In this document: positions 50,121 to 58,246 of the stretch, one piece after another | How the letters are laid out: each line of letters begins with the position of its first letter | Position numbering within the stretch: the first letter of the stretch is position 1 | Made by a program: the position numbers and the translations under genes | Source of the DNA: Deltaproteobacteria bacterium | Lineage (GTDB): Bacteria; Myxococcota; B64-G9 | Assembly (NCBI GenBank): GCA_019314375.1 | Contig: JAFCZJ010000022.1 | Coordinates: 1 to 58,409, forward strand | Direction: 5' to 3' | Length of the DNA stretch: 58,409 nucleotides | Notes under the pieces: generated by a model | What the model was told of the DNA's origin: nothing | The model's input: the letters and a program-made list of their open reading frames with translations, nothing else | Database searches by the model: none

Positions 50121-51752
50121 ATGTTTTGCTATCAGTGCGAACAAACCGCCAAGGGAACCGGCTGCACCGTCAAGGGCGTCTGCGGCAAGGACTCAGACAC
50201 CGCCATCCTGCAAGACGTACTGGTCCACGTAGCCGAAGGCATCAGCATGTACGCCCACCGTGCGGCCAAGCTCGGCGTCCAGGATCACGACGTGGACCTC
50301 TTTGTGGTCGAGGCCCTGTTCACCACCGTGACCAACGTAAACTTCGACCCGGCTCGCTTAGAGACCCTGATCCTGAAAGGCGCCGAACTCAAAAAGACCG
50401 CCAAGGCCCTGTACGAAAAAGCATGCGCCGACGCGGGCAAAGAAACCGAAGTGCTCTCCGGCGCGGCCCTTTTCGAAGCCAAGGACCTCTTGGTTCAAGG
50501 CGTACTTCTGGGCATCGACAAACGGGCCGAGACCAAGGGCGACGACATCACAGGCCTGGAAGAACTCATCACCTATGGCCTCAAGGGCCTGGCTGCCTAT
50601 GTTGATCACGCCCAGATTTTGGGCAAGGAAGATCCGACCATCTACGCAGAAATCCATGAAACCATGGACTTCCTCACCCGAGACAACGACATCGAAGCGC
50701 TTTTGGGCAAGGCCCTGGCCGTGGGTGCCATCAACCTCAAGGCCATGGAGCTTTTGGACCTGGCCAACACCGAGGCTTACGGCCACCCCGAGCCCACCAA
50801 CGTCACCATCGAAGGAAAAAAGGGCAAAGCCATCCTCATCTCGGGCCATGATCTAAAGGATCTCAAGGCCCTGCTCGAACAGACGGAAGGCAAGGGCATC
50901 AACATCTATACCCACGGCGAAATGCTGCCTGCTTTGGCCTATCCCGAGTTGAAAAAGCATGCTCACCTGGCCGGCAACTACGGTGGTGCCTGGCAAGATC
51001 AGCGCAAAGAGTTCGACGCCTTCCCCGGCTCCATTCTGATGACCACCAACTGCATCCAAAAACCAAAAGAAGAGTACAAGGCTCGCATCTTCACCACCGG
51101 CTTGGTGGCCTGGCCTGGCGTGACCCACGTGACCGATCAGAACTTCGGCCCGGTGATCGATGCGGCCCTGGCCGCCGAGGGCTTCACCGAAGACGGCGCG
51201 GACAAGACCATCACCATCGGTTTCGGCCATCACGCTGTCTTGGGCGTGGCCGACAAAGTCATCGAGGCAGTCAAGGCCGGTCAAATCAAACACTTCTTCC
51301 TGGTGGGCGGCTGCGACGGTGCCAAATCGGGCCGTAACTACTACACCGATTTCGCCAAGGCCGTGCCCAAAGACTGCATCATCATGACTTTGGCCTGTGG
51401 CAAGTACCGCTTCAACAAGCTGGACTTCGGCGACATCGGCGGCATCCCCAGGCTGTTGGACATCGGCCAATGCAACGACGCCCACTCGGCCGTGCAAATC
51501 GCCGTCGCCCTGGCCAAGGCCTTCGACACGGACGTCAACGGCCTGCCCCTGTCCTTCGTCCTGAGCTGGTACGAGCAAAAAGCCGTCACCATCCTTTTGA
51601 GCCTGCTTCACCTGGGCATCAAAAACATCCGCCTGGGCCCCACGCTTCCCGCCTTCGTGACCCCGGCGGCCTTGGGTATCCTGGTGGACGCCTTCGGCAT
51701 CGCACCCATCGGCACGGTGGAAGAGGACATGAAGGCCCTTTTGGGTGCCTGA
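50121..51752 (+). CDS. hcp: hybrid cluster protein (hydroxylamine/NO reductase)
   Basis: A 543-residue Hcp. The N-terminal cluster motif CYQCEQTAKGTGCTVKGVC (Cx2Cx8Cx5C) is of the class found in strict anaerobes. Hybrid-cluster ligands are visible: His in ISGHDLKD, Glu in THGEML, Cys in TTNCI, VGGCDGAKSG and TLACGKYR, DIGQCNDAHSA, and the closing Glu and Lys in WYEQKAV. Reduces NO or hydroxylamine and protects against nitrosative stress. ATG 50121 preceded by AGGAG. 45 nt after the 4Fe-4S protein gene. Confidence 0.96.
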   Translation: MFCYQCEQTAKGTGCTVKGVCGKDSDTAILQDVLVHVAEGISMYAHRAAKLGVQDHDVDLFVVEALFTTVTNVNFDPARLETLILKGAELKKTAKALYEKACADAGKETEVLSGAALFEAKDLLVQGVLLGIDKRAETKGDDITGLEELITYGLKGLAAYVDHAQILGKEDPTIYAEIHETMDFLTRDNDIEALLGKALAVGAINLKAMELLDLANTEAYGHPEPTNVTIEGKKGKAILISGHDLKDLKALLEQTEGKGINIYTHGEMLPALAYPELKKHAHLAGNYGGAWQDQRKEFDAFPGSILMTTNCIQKPKEEYKARIFTTGLVAWPGVTHVTDQNFGPVIDAALAAEGFTEDGADKTITIGFGHHAVLGVADKVIEAVKAGQIKHFFLVGGCDGAKSGRNYYTDFAKAVPKDCIIMTLACGKYRFNKLDFGDIGGIPRLLDIGQCNDAHSAVQIAVALAKAFDTDVNGLPLSFVLSWYEQKAVTILLSLLHLGIKNIRLGPTLPAFVTPAALGILVDAFGIAPIGTVEEDMKALLGA

Positions 51753-51783
51753 CCTCCCCCTTCTCGGATTTATGCTTTAGGGC

Positions 51784-51812
51784 TTGACGTGAGCCCCGCT
51801 CTTTCCTAGATT
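51784..51812 (+). promoter_or_regulatory. promoter of small ferredoxin gene
   Basis: TTGACG (51784-51789), 17-nt spacer, TAGATT (51807-51812), 67 nt before the ferredoxin start. The GGGCT/AGCCC pair around it (51780-51795 region) may weakly terminate hcp transcription. Confidence 0.5.
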
Positions 51813-51878
51813 TGCACCCGATCTGAATGATCAAAACTGCCCCATGAGGGTTATGGATCAACTTTCAAGGAGAGAGCC

Positions 51879-52064
51879 ATGCATCCAGTCGTCGATGAAG
51901 CCAAATGCACCGGTTGCGGAGAGTGCGTCGAAGTCTGCCCCGCCGAACCCAACGTGTTCGAGATCAAAGAAAAAAAAGCAAAAGTCGTGCACCCTGAAGA
52001 ATGCATCGACTGCGGTGCCTGCGAAGACGCCTGCCCGGAAGAAGCAATCGAACTCGTAGACTAA
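51879..52064 (+). CDS. 2[4Fe-4S] ferredoxin
   Basis: A 61-residue bacterial ferredoxin with CTGCGECVEVCP and CIDCGACEDACP motifs, Glu/Asp-rich and acidic as typical of low-potential carriers. AAGGAGAG precedes ATG 51879. Monocistronic between a promoter and a strong terminator. It could serve the ion-pumping complex or Hcp. Confidence 0.95.
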   Translation: MHPVVDEAKCTGCGECVEVCPAEPNVFEIKEKKAKVVHPEECIDCGACEDACPEEAIELVD

Positions 52065-52083
52065 GCTGAGCAAATTTCAGATC

Positions 52084-52117
52084 AAGCCGCACTCGGTCAA
52101 CCGGGTGCGGCTTTTTT
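52084..52117 (+). terminator. intrinsic terminator after ferredoxin
   Basis: AAGCCGCACTCGG-TCAA-CCGGGTGCGGCTT stem of 13 bp (one G-T pair) followed by a T-run to 52117. Confidence 0.93.
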
Positions 52118-52250
52118 GCTTAATCGCATTGCCTTGCATTTTCCGAATGGATGTGGAAAACAAATCCAAACAGGAAACCTTCTCGGCACTGGATGAATAC
52201 TGCATCGTCAACTCTCGCGTCCCTTCAACCGCGAGACCGAGGTATTGCCA

Positions 52251-53267
52251 ATGGCCAAATTGGATCTACAGTCACGCGTTCGAGCCATGAAGACAAAGGC
52301 ACCATTCCCTTCAAAGCTTCAGGGCATTACCAAAAAGAGGGTCAGGGCAGTTCTTAAGATGCTTGATCTCGATAGCCTGGATATGGTTGACACCGTGTAC
52401 GCACTGCTTGACAAGAGAGAAAGTCTCTTTGCCAAACCTCCAACCGATGCTTGTTTTTGTGATGGCGCAACTACTGCGCACATTGGAGCCCACGTTGGCA
52501 TTCTTCAGCGCAAGGGGAATTCAAAGCTGGATCGAGAAGGCCGTGACTACTGGCTTAAGCCACTTCAAGATATTGGCGCGATCGAGAAAGTTTATTTGGA
52601 CCCAGATTCCGTGAAATTCCTACCAGGACACCTCAAGGCAAAGTCACCAAATTGTGGATACAAGCTCGCTGACGATTTCGTCGAAATCCTAAAGGCAAGC
52701 AGGTCTGATTGGCCCTCAAGGCTGGAGGGCTGGTCACTGAAAGACAACAGGAGGGTGCGCGCTCAGCATCAGGCCGAGACGATCAAGAAAGCTGCCGCCC
52801 TTGTAGGCAGTGGACATGCCGGACTCATCCAGTTATGCATTGAGCAATATGTCCCAAAATTCCTATGTGGGTATCAGGCTATCTATACCGACGATAGCGA
52901 CGGTGATCGCATCACCGATGAAGACGAACTCAAGCTCAACGAAGCAGGCATTTCCATCGAGCTTGGCGACGCCATGCCTGATGTCTTGTTGTGGAATAAA
53001 GACACAGATGCTCTTTGGGTTATCGAAGCGGTTACAAGTGACGGCGAGGTTGATCATCACAAGGTGGACCAGATCCAAAGGCTGGCCAAACGTTGCGGTA
53101 AAAATGAAGTTGGATTCACAACAGCCTATCCTACGTGGAAAGTAGCTGCTGCACGCCAAGGCAAAAATAAAAATATCGAGCCAGGAACATTTTTGTGGAT
53201 TGCCGAAGATTCATCCAAGCACTTCAGAGCAGAAGCGTTCAATGGAATAGTTGAGAATCAGAAATAA
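52251..53267 (+). CDS. BsuBI/PstI-type restriction endonuclease
   Basis: A 338-residue type II endonuclease of the BsuBI/PstI family. The catalytic PD-(D/E)xK-like core appears as MPDVLLWN followed by LWVIEAVTSDGEVDHHKVDQI, matching the family's PDVLL ... EAVxSxGxV pattern. BsuBI/PstI enzymes cut CTGCAG, but the target cannot be fixed from sequence. The ATG at 52251 has GAGG 7 nt upstream; a TTG at 52245 is in frame. Its 3' end overlaps the convergent methyltransferase gene by 29 nt. Base composition is visibly more AT-rich than the surroundings, in line with transfer. Confidence 0.88.
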   Translation: MAKLDLQSRVRAMKTKAPFPSKLQGITKKRVRAVLKMLDLDSLDMVDTVYALLDKRESLFAKPPTDACFCDGATTAHIGAHVGILQRKGNSKLDREGRDYWLKPLQDIGAIEKVYLDPDSVKFLPGHLKAKSPNCGYKLADDFVEILKASRSDWPSRLEGWSLKDNRRVRAQHQAETIKKAAALVGSGHAGLIQLCIEQYVPKFLCGYQAIYTDDSDGDRITDEDELKLNEAGISIELGDAMPDVLLWNKDTDALWVIEAVTSDGEVDHHKVDQIQRLAKRCGKNEVGFTTAYPTWKVAAARQGKNKNIEPGTFLWIAEDSSKHFRAEAFNGIVENQK

Positions 53268-54795
53268 CCATTTCCACAACATCGTCAAATGCCTGCTGCT
53301 TGAACGGCTGGTCGCCAATTCCTCGGGCAATGCTCTTTAGCTGATTCAGGGTTGGATACCCGAGACTTCGCAGGTCCGTCGCATTCACCTGCGTGTGCCC
53401 ACTAAACTGACGGAAGTACTGATCGACCAAGGTTGAGTTCAAATAACACCACAACCCAATCGCGACATCTGGCGGCAGCCCCTGGCCATTGCGATGGAAG
53501 TAATTCAAATGGTTTTCAAACCCAACATCTCCCCTTGTCACTCTTGCCGGATCATAGATGGCGGCGACCACGCGGCGTCTTTCCTCTTTTGAGGTAAACC
53601 GCTTTGTCAGTACGTACACGCCCTCCGGCACCATGAGCTTTTTCGTCTCTTCACGGGCAACTATGGCATTCGGCTTTCGAGCCTCAATGATTGGCCATGT
53701 GACATATCCGTCGCTGAAATGACAGGGGTAGATCAATGGGACCGTATTTTCTAGAGGGTCATCTCGTAAATGCTCTCGTGCGCGGAAGTCAACCACTCGT
53801 CCTGTAGAAACCTGGATATCAAGATCTTTGAGCGAAGATCGAAGAGAGGCCATCTTCAATGTCGCGTGCTCGTCCTGCTGCGACAAGGTCAGACGAATGA
53901 ACATTTCCTTGTCATCCGGGCGCACAACCTTGCTGTATGGAATTTTTTTGATTGTAGGCAAGTCTTCTGGCCCAAGGCTGGAAGACAAAATTACTGATTT
54001 GAATTTACGCCCCTTCACCACGCGATAAATCACATTTTCTTGCAAAACAGCATCATCACTGAATGCTTTTTTTCGGGACTCAAACACATGTATCTGAGAG
54101 AAGGATGCCTTCTCCATCAAGATCTTTCTGAACGGCAGGAAGTATGGACCATTACAGAAACTTCGCGGCGTGATCGCCACGAGTTCACCATCTGGCTCCA
54201 TAAGGGACAAGGCCAGCGCAACAAATGCGGTATAGAGGTTACTTGTCTCGACCTGGACCCGGCGCAGTTGTTTCCGGGTGTCTGAGCTGGAGCGAATCTT
54301 CTTGTAAGGCGGATTCATGATTGAGCAGTTGTATGTCGCTGTCACTGGCCCGGCCTTTTGAAACAGGCTCGGCTCAACGCACATAACTGCTTCTTCAATG
54401 AAGTCCGCATGAATCACTTTGGAAGAAAAGGAAACCCCATGCTCTTCACAAGCATTTCTACACAACAGCAAGGTATTTGACAGCTCATCCAACAACGCAC
54501 CATCTACTTCATAAGCCGTCACACTTATGCTTGATGGCTTGGATCGGTGACGCAAAACCTTTTCAACAAAAGCTGCGGTCAGAGAACCAATGCCAGCACC
54601 TGGATCAAGCAGCCGAATATCCTTGGGTGGCACCTCAAACATGGACGCCATCAGAGAGGCTACGTTTTGCGGGGTGAAAAACTGACCCTTCTGTCCTCTC
54701 TCGGTGGGAATCAGCCTCGTCGTGGCTTCTTTCCTTGCAACATCAACGCGGCAAAGAAACTCCGAGGAAGAAGGCTGGGCTTGGTGCATCGGCAT
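53239..54795 (-). CDS. BsuBI/PstI-type adenine-N6 DNA methyltransferase
   Basis: A 518-residue class I methyltransferase of the type that pairs with BsuBI/PstI enzymes. The entry motif GQFFTPQNVASLMASMF, SAM motif LLDPGAGIGSLTAAF and catalytic NPPY in CSIMNPPYKKI show N6-adenine chemistry. The C-terminal half is the target-recognition part. Start ATG 54795 overlaps the controller stop (TAATG). Protects host sites from the convergent endonuclease. Confidence 0.93.
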   Translation of the reverse strand: MPMHQAQPSSSEFLCRVDVARKEATTRLIPTERGQKGQFFTPQNVASLMASMFEVPPKDIRLLDPGAGIGSLTAAFVEKVLRHRSKPSSISVTAYEVDGALLDELSNTLLLCRNACEEHGVSFSSKVIHADFIEEAVMCVEPSLFQKAGPVTATYNCSIMNPPYKKIRSSSDTRKQLRRVQVETSNLYTAFVALALSLMEPDGELVAITPRSFCNGPYFLPFRKILMEKASFSQIHVFESRKKAFSDDAVLQENVIYRVVKGRKFKSVILSSSLGPEDLPTIKKIPYSKVVRPDDKEMFIRLTLSQQDEHATLKMASLRSSLKDLDIQVSTGRVVDFRAREHLRDDPLENTVPLIYPCHFSDGYVTWPIIEARKPNAIVAREETKKLMVPEGVYVLTKRFTSKEERRRVVAAIYDPARVTRGDVGFENHLNYFHRNGQGLPPDVAIGLWCYLNSTLVDQYFRQFSGHTQVNATDLRSLGYPTLNQLKSIARGIGDQPFKQQAFDDVVEMVISDSQLFH

Positions 54796-55124
54796 TAGAA
54801 CTCATCCTTCTGGTCGCCTGCACCGTAAGGTGAGAACTGCTCCCTAAGAGTCAGGAAAGAGGCCTTTGGATGTGAATAGAGAATCCTTTTAACATCTTCA
54901 GGAATATGCCCAGACAGGATGCAAAACTCATCCGGATCAGCTCCACATAATTCGGCCAATTTCATTGCACTGGCTGCCGACGGTCGAGTGCGACCCGCTT
55001 CCAGATGGCTTACATAGGCAACTGTAACCCCCAGCCGCTTGGCCACAACGCTCATCGACAATCCAGCGTCCACGCGCGCTTCACGTAACTTCTGCCCGAA
55101 TGCTCTTAGACCACCATCATTCAT
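54795..55124 (-). CDS. XRE-family controller protein of the R-M system
   Basis: A 109-residue Cro/C1-type helix-turn-helix protein: FGQKLREARVDAGLSMSVVAKRLGVTVAYVSHLEAGRTRPS forms the DNA-binding domain, and the tail is short and helical. Its position before the methyltransferase gene and the TAATG coupling fit an R-M controller. ATG 55124 lies 8 nt from the predicted -10, so the mRNA is probably leaderless or nearly so. A longer frame to 55271 has no homology and overlaps the promoter. Confidence 0.85.
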   Translation of the reverse strand: MNDGGLRAFGQKLREARVDAGLSMSVVAKRLGVTVAYVSHLEAGRTRPSAASAMKLAELCGADPDEFCILSGHIPEDVKRILYSHPKASFLTLREQFSPYGAGDQKDEF

Positions 55125-55127
55125 ATG

Positions 55128-55143
55128 CTGAACATTAGTACAG
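55128..55143 (-). promoter_or_regulatory. LexA-like operator at the controller/methyltransferase promoter
   Basis: On the minus strand CTGTACTAATGTTCAG has the same arms (CTGTAC, GTTCAG) and spacing as the lexA operator CTGTACAATTGTTCAG at 8207-8222. It overlaps the -10 and part of the spacer. It could be a LexA site, a site for the controller protein itself, or both. Confidence 0.55.
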
Positions 55144-55160
55144 TTGAGCAACTTGGTCAA
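55132..55160 (-). promoter_or_regulatory. promoter of controller-methyltransferase operon
   Basis: On the minus strand TTGACC (55160-55155), 17-nt spacer, TAATGT (55137-55132). The expected start lies at about 55125, next to the ATG at 55124, implying a leaderless transcript. Confidence 0.6.
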
Positions 55161-55230
55161 CTGCTTTCTCAAGAATCTAAATCCTTCACTATTTTCGACT
55201 GCTGCAATTGGCAAGACGAGGTGGTAATCC

Positions 55231-56820
55231 TTAGCCCCCCAACCGGTGGAGCAACTCCGATCCTTGTCCATTCCAATACCAGTAGGCTCGCTCGGATTCG
55301 GTGCGCGTCTGGTAAATTATGCCGTCATCGGTGACGGGCTCTAAAAAACTGCCCGTTTCGATGGTGGTCCGGCTGCCGTCATGCATGTTGTATTCCACGA
55401 TCTCCATCTCCAAGTAGCCCGACGGGCCAGTGGTCTCCAGGTAGCGATGATAGAAAACCTTCCTGCCGTCGGGGGTGGGGCGCAACCAAAGCGGCACCGG
55501 ATCGTCCACAAGCTCGACATCGCCCCCGTCCACGGTCCAGGTGTACAGGGCACCCATGGTCTCCATGGAGGGGCCGTGCTCGTCCTTTCTTCGGATGAAG
55601 AGGACGCGTCGACTCTGCGCGTGGGCGAAGTAGCCGACCAGCATCCCGAACTCACGGAGCACTGGGTCGTCTTCAGCCCAGGTCATGAACAGTGGCGGAT
55701 CGCCTGCGCCGAACCAAACCCTGGAGCCGCCTTCCGTGTTGAATATCTTGGCGTCGGCCAGGGCCTCGTGCACCAGGATGGGCTCGGCCCAGCCCAGACG
55801 CCAGGCGTAGTAGGCGCAATCGCCCTCATCCCGGCTTAGGGTGAAAAAGACCATCTGCCCGTCGTCTGAGAGATGCTTCAGGCCCAGGCTTGGGGGGTTG
55901 GTGGGGGTCATTTCCAAGGGCGCATCCTGCCCGGCACCGCTTTCAAAGTCCCAGGCCCGCAGCAGGGGGCCATTCTCGCTCGACTCGACGAACCAGACCC
56001 GACAGCAGTCCTGGGAGACCTTGAACCAGCGACCCTCCAGGCTCCGCGAGATGGGCAGGGGATCGGCCAGGGACTCGTCCTAGACCCACAGGCTCCCCTC
56101 CGCCGCGTACCAGATCCGCCCGCCGCCGGAACAGGTCTTCAGGCTGTCTTCCACCAGGTAGCCCAGGGTGCGGGCCAACGCCCCGTCCGGCTTCCAGGTC
56201 TGCAGGGTGCCCAAATCATTCCAAATGAGATCCGTCTTGAAGTAGTATATGCGCTCACTCCCCTCAGGCAGCCAGATCCGATGGCTGACGTCGGTATCCA
56301 CCAAGCCCGGCTCCTCGTCGCCCAAGCGCCAGGTGTAGAGGTGGCGGTGCTCCAGGTCGTCCGTGGGCCTACGAAACCACACCCGCGCCCCGTCGTCCGT
56401 CCTGCGAAAACCGCTGTCATCTGCGTCCTCGCAAACTTTGTCCGGCCGATCTTGCCCGTATTCCCAGCGCAGCAAGTCGCCGTCCGGCTGGATCACCCAC
56501 AGAACGTCCCCCGTCTCCGAAAGGCGATAATTGGCGAAGGGGAGATCCATCCAGGCGCCATCGGCGTGAAAAACTTTGCGCTTTTCCTCGCCCGGCTCCC
56601 ACAGGTAGACATCGGTGGATTCCGTATGGGAGCCACCCATGGAGAAGGACGGATCCACCTCGTGGTCCACCTGGAACCACAGGCGCTCGGGAAAAATCCA
56701 CATCACCTCGAACATGTCGTAGCGATCATCCGATAAGGAGTCGTCAAAAAACAGGCAGGCCGGGATCAGGACCACCAGACCCATCCCCAGCAAAAGCGCT
56801 CCATTCATTCTGCGTCCCAT
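55231..56820 (-). pseudogene. beta-propeller-like lipoprotein interrupted by an in-frame TAG
   Basis: One reading frame of 530 codons, split by a single TAG at 56082-56080. The first part has a signal peptide with lipobox IPAC (Cys22) and repeated Trp/Asp-rich strands (VYLWEPGEEKRKVF, LLRWEYGQDRPDKV, LYTWRLGDEEPGLV). After the stop the same type of strands continues without shift (RSLEGRWFKV, RLGWAEPILVHEA, LYTWTVDGGDVELV). The whole resembles a WD40/TolB-like propeller. It is a decayed gene, a strain polymorphism or a sequencing error. A downstream restart near 55917 is possible but would lack the export signal. Confidence 0.8.
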
Positions 56821-57029
56821 GCCGCACCCTCCTCAAAATTTCAGTCCATGCCCCAATCTAACACAGCGGACGGCGCTGAGTACAGGTGCAGCGAGGAGCG
56901 CATGTGTCCACCTCAAGTCCAGGGCGTGACAACCCATCCCGTGCAAATAATGATAAAAAACGAAATGGCTGCTAAATTGAAACCACTCGAATGTAGCTTT
57001 GCGGAACCAATTGGATCACTGGAGGATCC
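56821..57029. other. 209-nt intergenic region between divergent lipoprotein genes
   Basis: Must contain promoters for the propeller-like and CsgG-like genes, but no convincing -35/-10 pair was found. A short frame starting at 56848 runs over the next gene and has no protein features. GGAGG before 57030 is the ribosome site of the CsgG-like gene. Confidence 0.4.
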
Positions 57030-58213
57030 ATGCGAACACGAATTTCAGCCTGCCCCGGTAACTTGTTTTCTCTTGGTCGCGGCGGCAAAGCGACCTGCCT
57101 CTTCATTGTGGCCGTGGTCTTTGCGCCAGGCTGCGCGGGCTTCAATGGCGAGATCCGTCCGCTCAGGGTCAGCGCCGGATATCTCCGGAATGTGAGCGCG
57201 GAGAATCCAATCCAGACAGCCCCGATCACGGTCTTCTTCGAAAAACCCGAGGTGCAAGACAAGGACGAGGAGCAAGACTTCACCCCGATTGCAGAGACCT
57301 TCGCACTCTCGCTACGCCAGTGGTTGAGCCTGTACCTGTGTGATAGCAGAGAGGTCTTAGGCCGCTGCATCGACCGGCCCGCCGAAGGGGCCTACCGCAT
57401 GACGACCAAGGTGGTGGTGGACAACTACCGTTCCTCGCATGGCGGGTTGAAGATGGCCATGATGGGCGGCCTATTGCTGCCGCCCTTGCTTGGGCTTGCC
57501 TGGTCTGTGCCCATCTGTTTAGGCACCTGCGACGTGACCATGGAGCTCACGCTCTTTTCGCCCGGCGGGAAGGCGCTCTGGGAAAAAAACCTGACGATCG
57601 GAAATGGTCTGTCGAGCTGCTCCGATGGCGACCCCTTCCTCTACTTCAAACTCCGTGAACAACTCGAAGTCGTCGTCGGCGGGCTTTCCCAGACCGCGGC
57701 CCGCTTCGAGGAGACGGCAGCCCGGGAGCGCGAGGCCCAGGCCAAAAAGATCGCGCTTGTGCCCGCGCCCAGCGAGACATTCCTCATGGTGGTGTTCGCC
57801 ATCGAAGATCGCGGGGCCCAACTCGAAGCGAACGTGAAGGAGCAGCTGAGCGAGTACCTGGCCTCCACCATCGCGGCCTCGGGTAGATACAAGGTCATCC
57901 CGCGTGCGCAGCTCAAAGAAAGGCTCGGCCAGCAAAAGACCGAGTCGTACAAGGCCTGCTACGACCAGAAATGCCAGATCGAGATGGGCAAGGAGCTGGC
58001 CGCCGAGAAGTCGCTCTCCACCCAGGTCATCAAGCTCGGCGCGAGCTGCATGGTGACGGCGGTAATCTTCGATCTCAAAACCGCCGCCTCCGAATCTTCG
58101 ATCTCAAAACCGCCGCCTCCGAAGGCGGAGCGAGCCAGGAAGGCGGCTGTAGCGAGGAAGAACTCGCCAAATCGATGAAATCCGTGGTCACCAAGCTCAC
58201 CCAGGCAAAGTAG
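57030..58213 (+). pseudogene. CsgG/TolB-like lipoprotein with 29-bp duplication frameshift
   Basis: Predicted lipoprotein (APGC lipobox, Cys35). A middle domain has a hydrophobic stretch (MMGGLLLPPLLGLAWSVPICLG), then a C-terminal CsgG/TolB-N-like region (SETFLMVVFAIEDRG, SEYLASTIAASGRYKVIPRAQLKERLG, CQIEMGKELAAEKSL). The reading frame as it stands ends at 58178 after a low-complexity tail rich in Pro/Lys/Arg. With one copy of the 29-bp tandem duplication at 58064-58121 removed, the frame continues as DLKTAASEGGASQEGG ... VVTKLTQAK to a stop at 58213, a far more natural end. The visible protein therefore has a replaced C-terminus and may still be made. Confidence 0.75.
58064..58121 (+). repeat. 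29-bp tandem duplication causing frameshift
   Basis: Two perfect adjacent 29-bp copies (58064-58092 and 58093-58121), each starting AATCTTCGATCTC. 29 is not a multiple of three, so the frame shifts in the CsgG-like gene. Confidence 0.9.
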
Positions 58214-58246
58214 CCAATGTCCTGGGTGCTTGCAGCAACCAAGACC

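Noticed and set aside
52105..52290. 61-codon frame before the endonuclease gene
   Set aside because: Begins inside the terminator T-run and overlaps the endonuclease start; no support.
55231..56820. TAG as a sense codon (pyrrolysine or recoding)
   Set aside because: No pyl genes or associated structure seen, and TAG is used as a normal stop elsewhere in the window, for example in the rrf2 gene.
56848..57195. 115-codon plus-strand frame
   Set aside because: Overlaps the well-supported lipoprotein gene from 57030 in another frame and has no motif.
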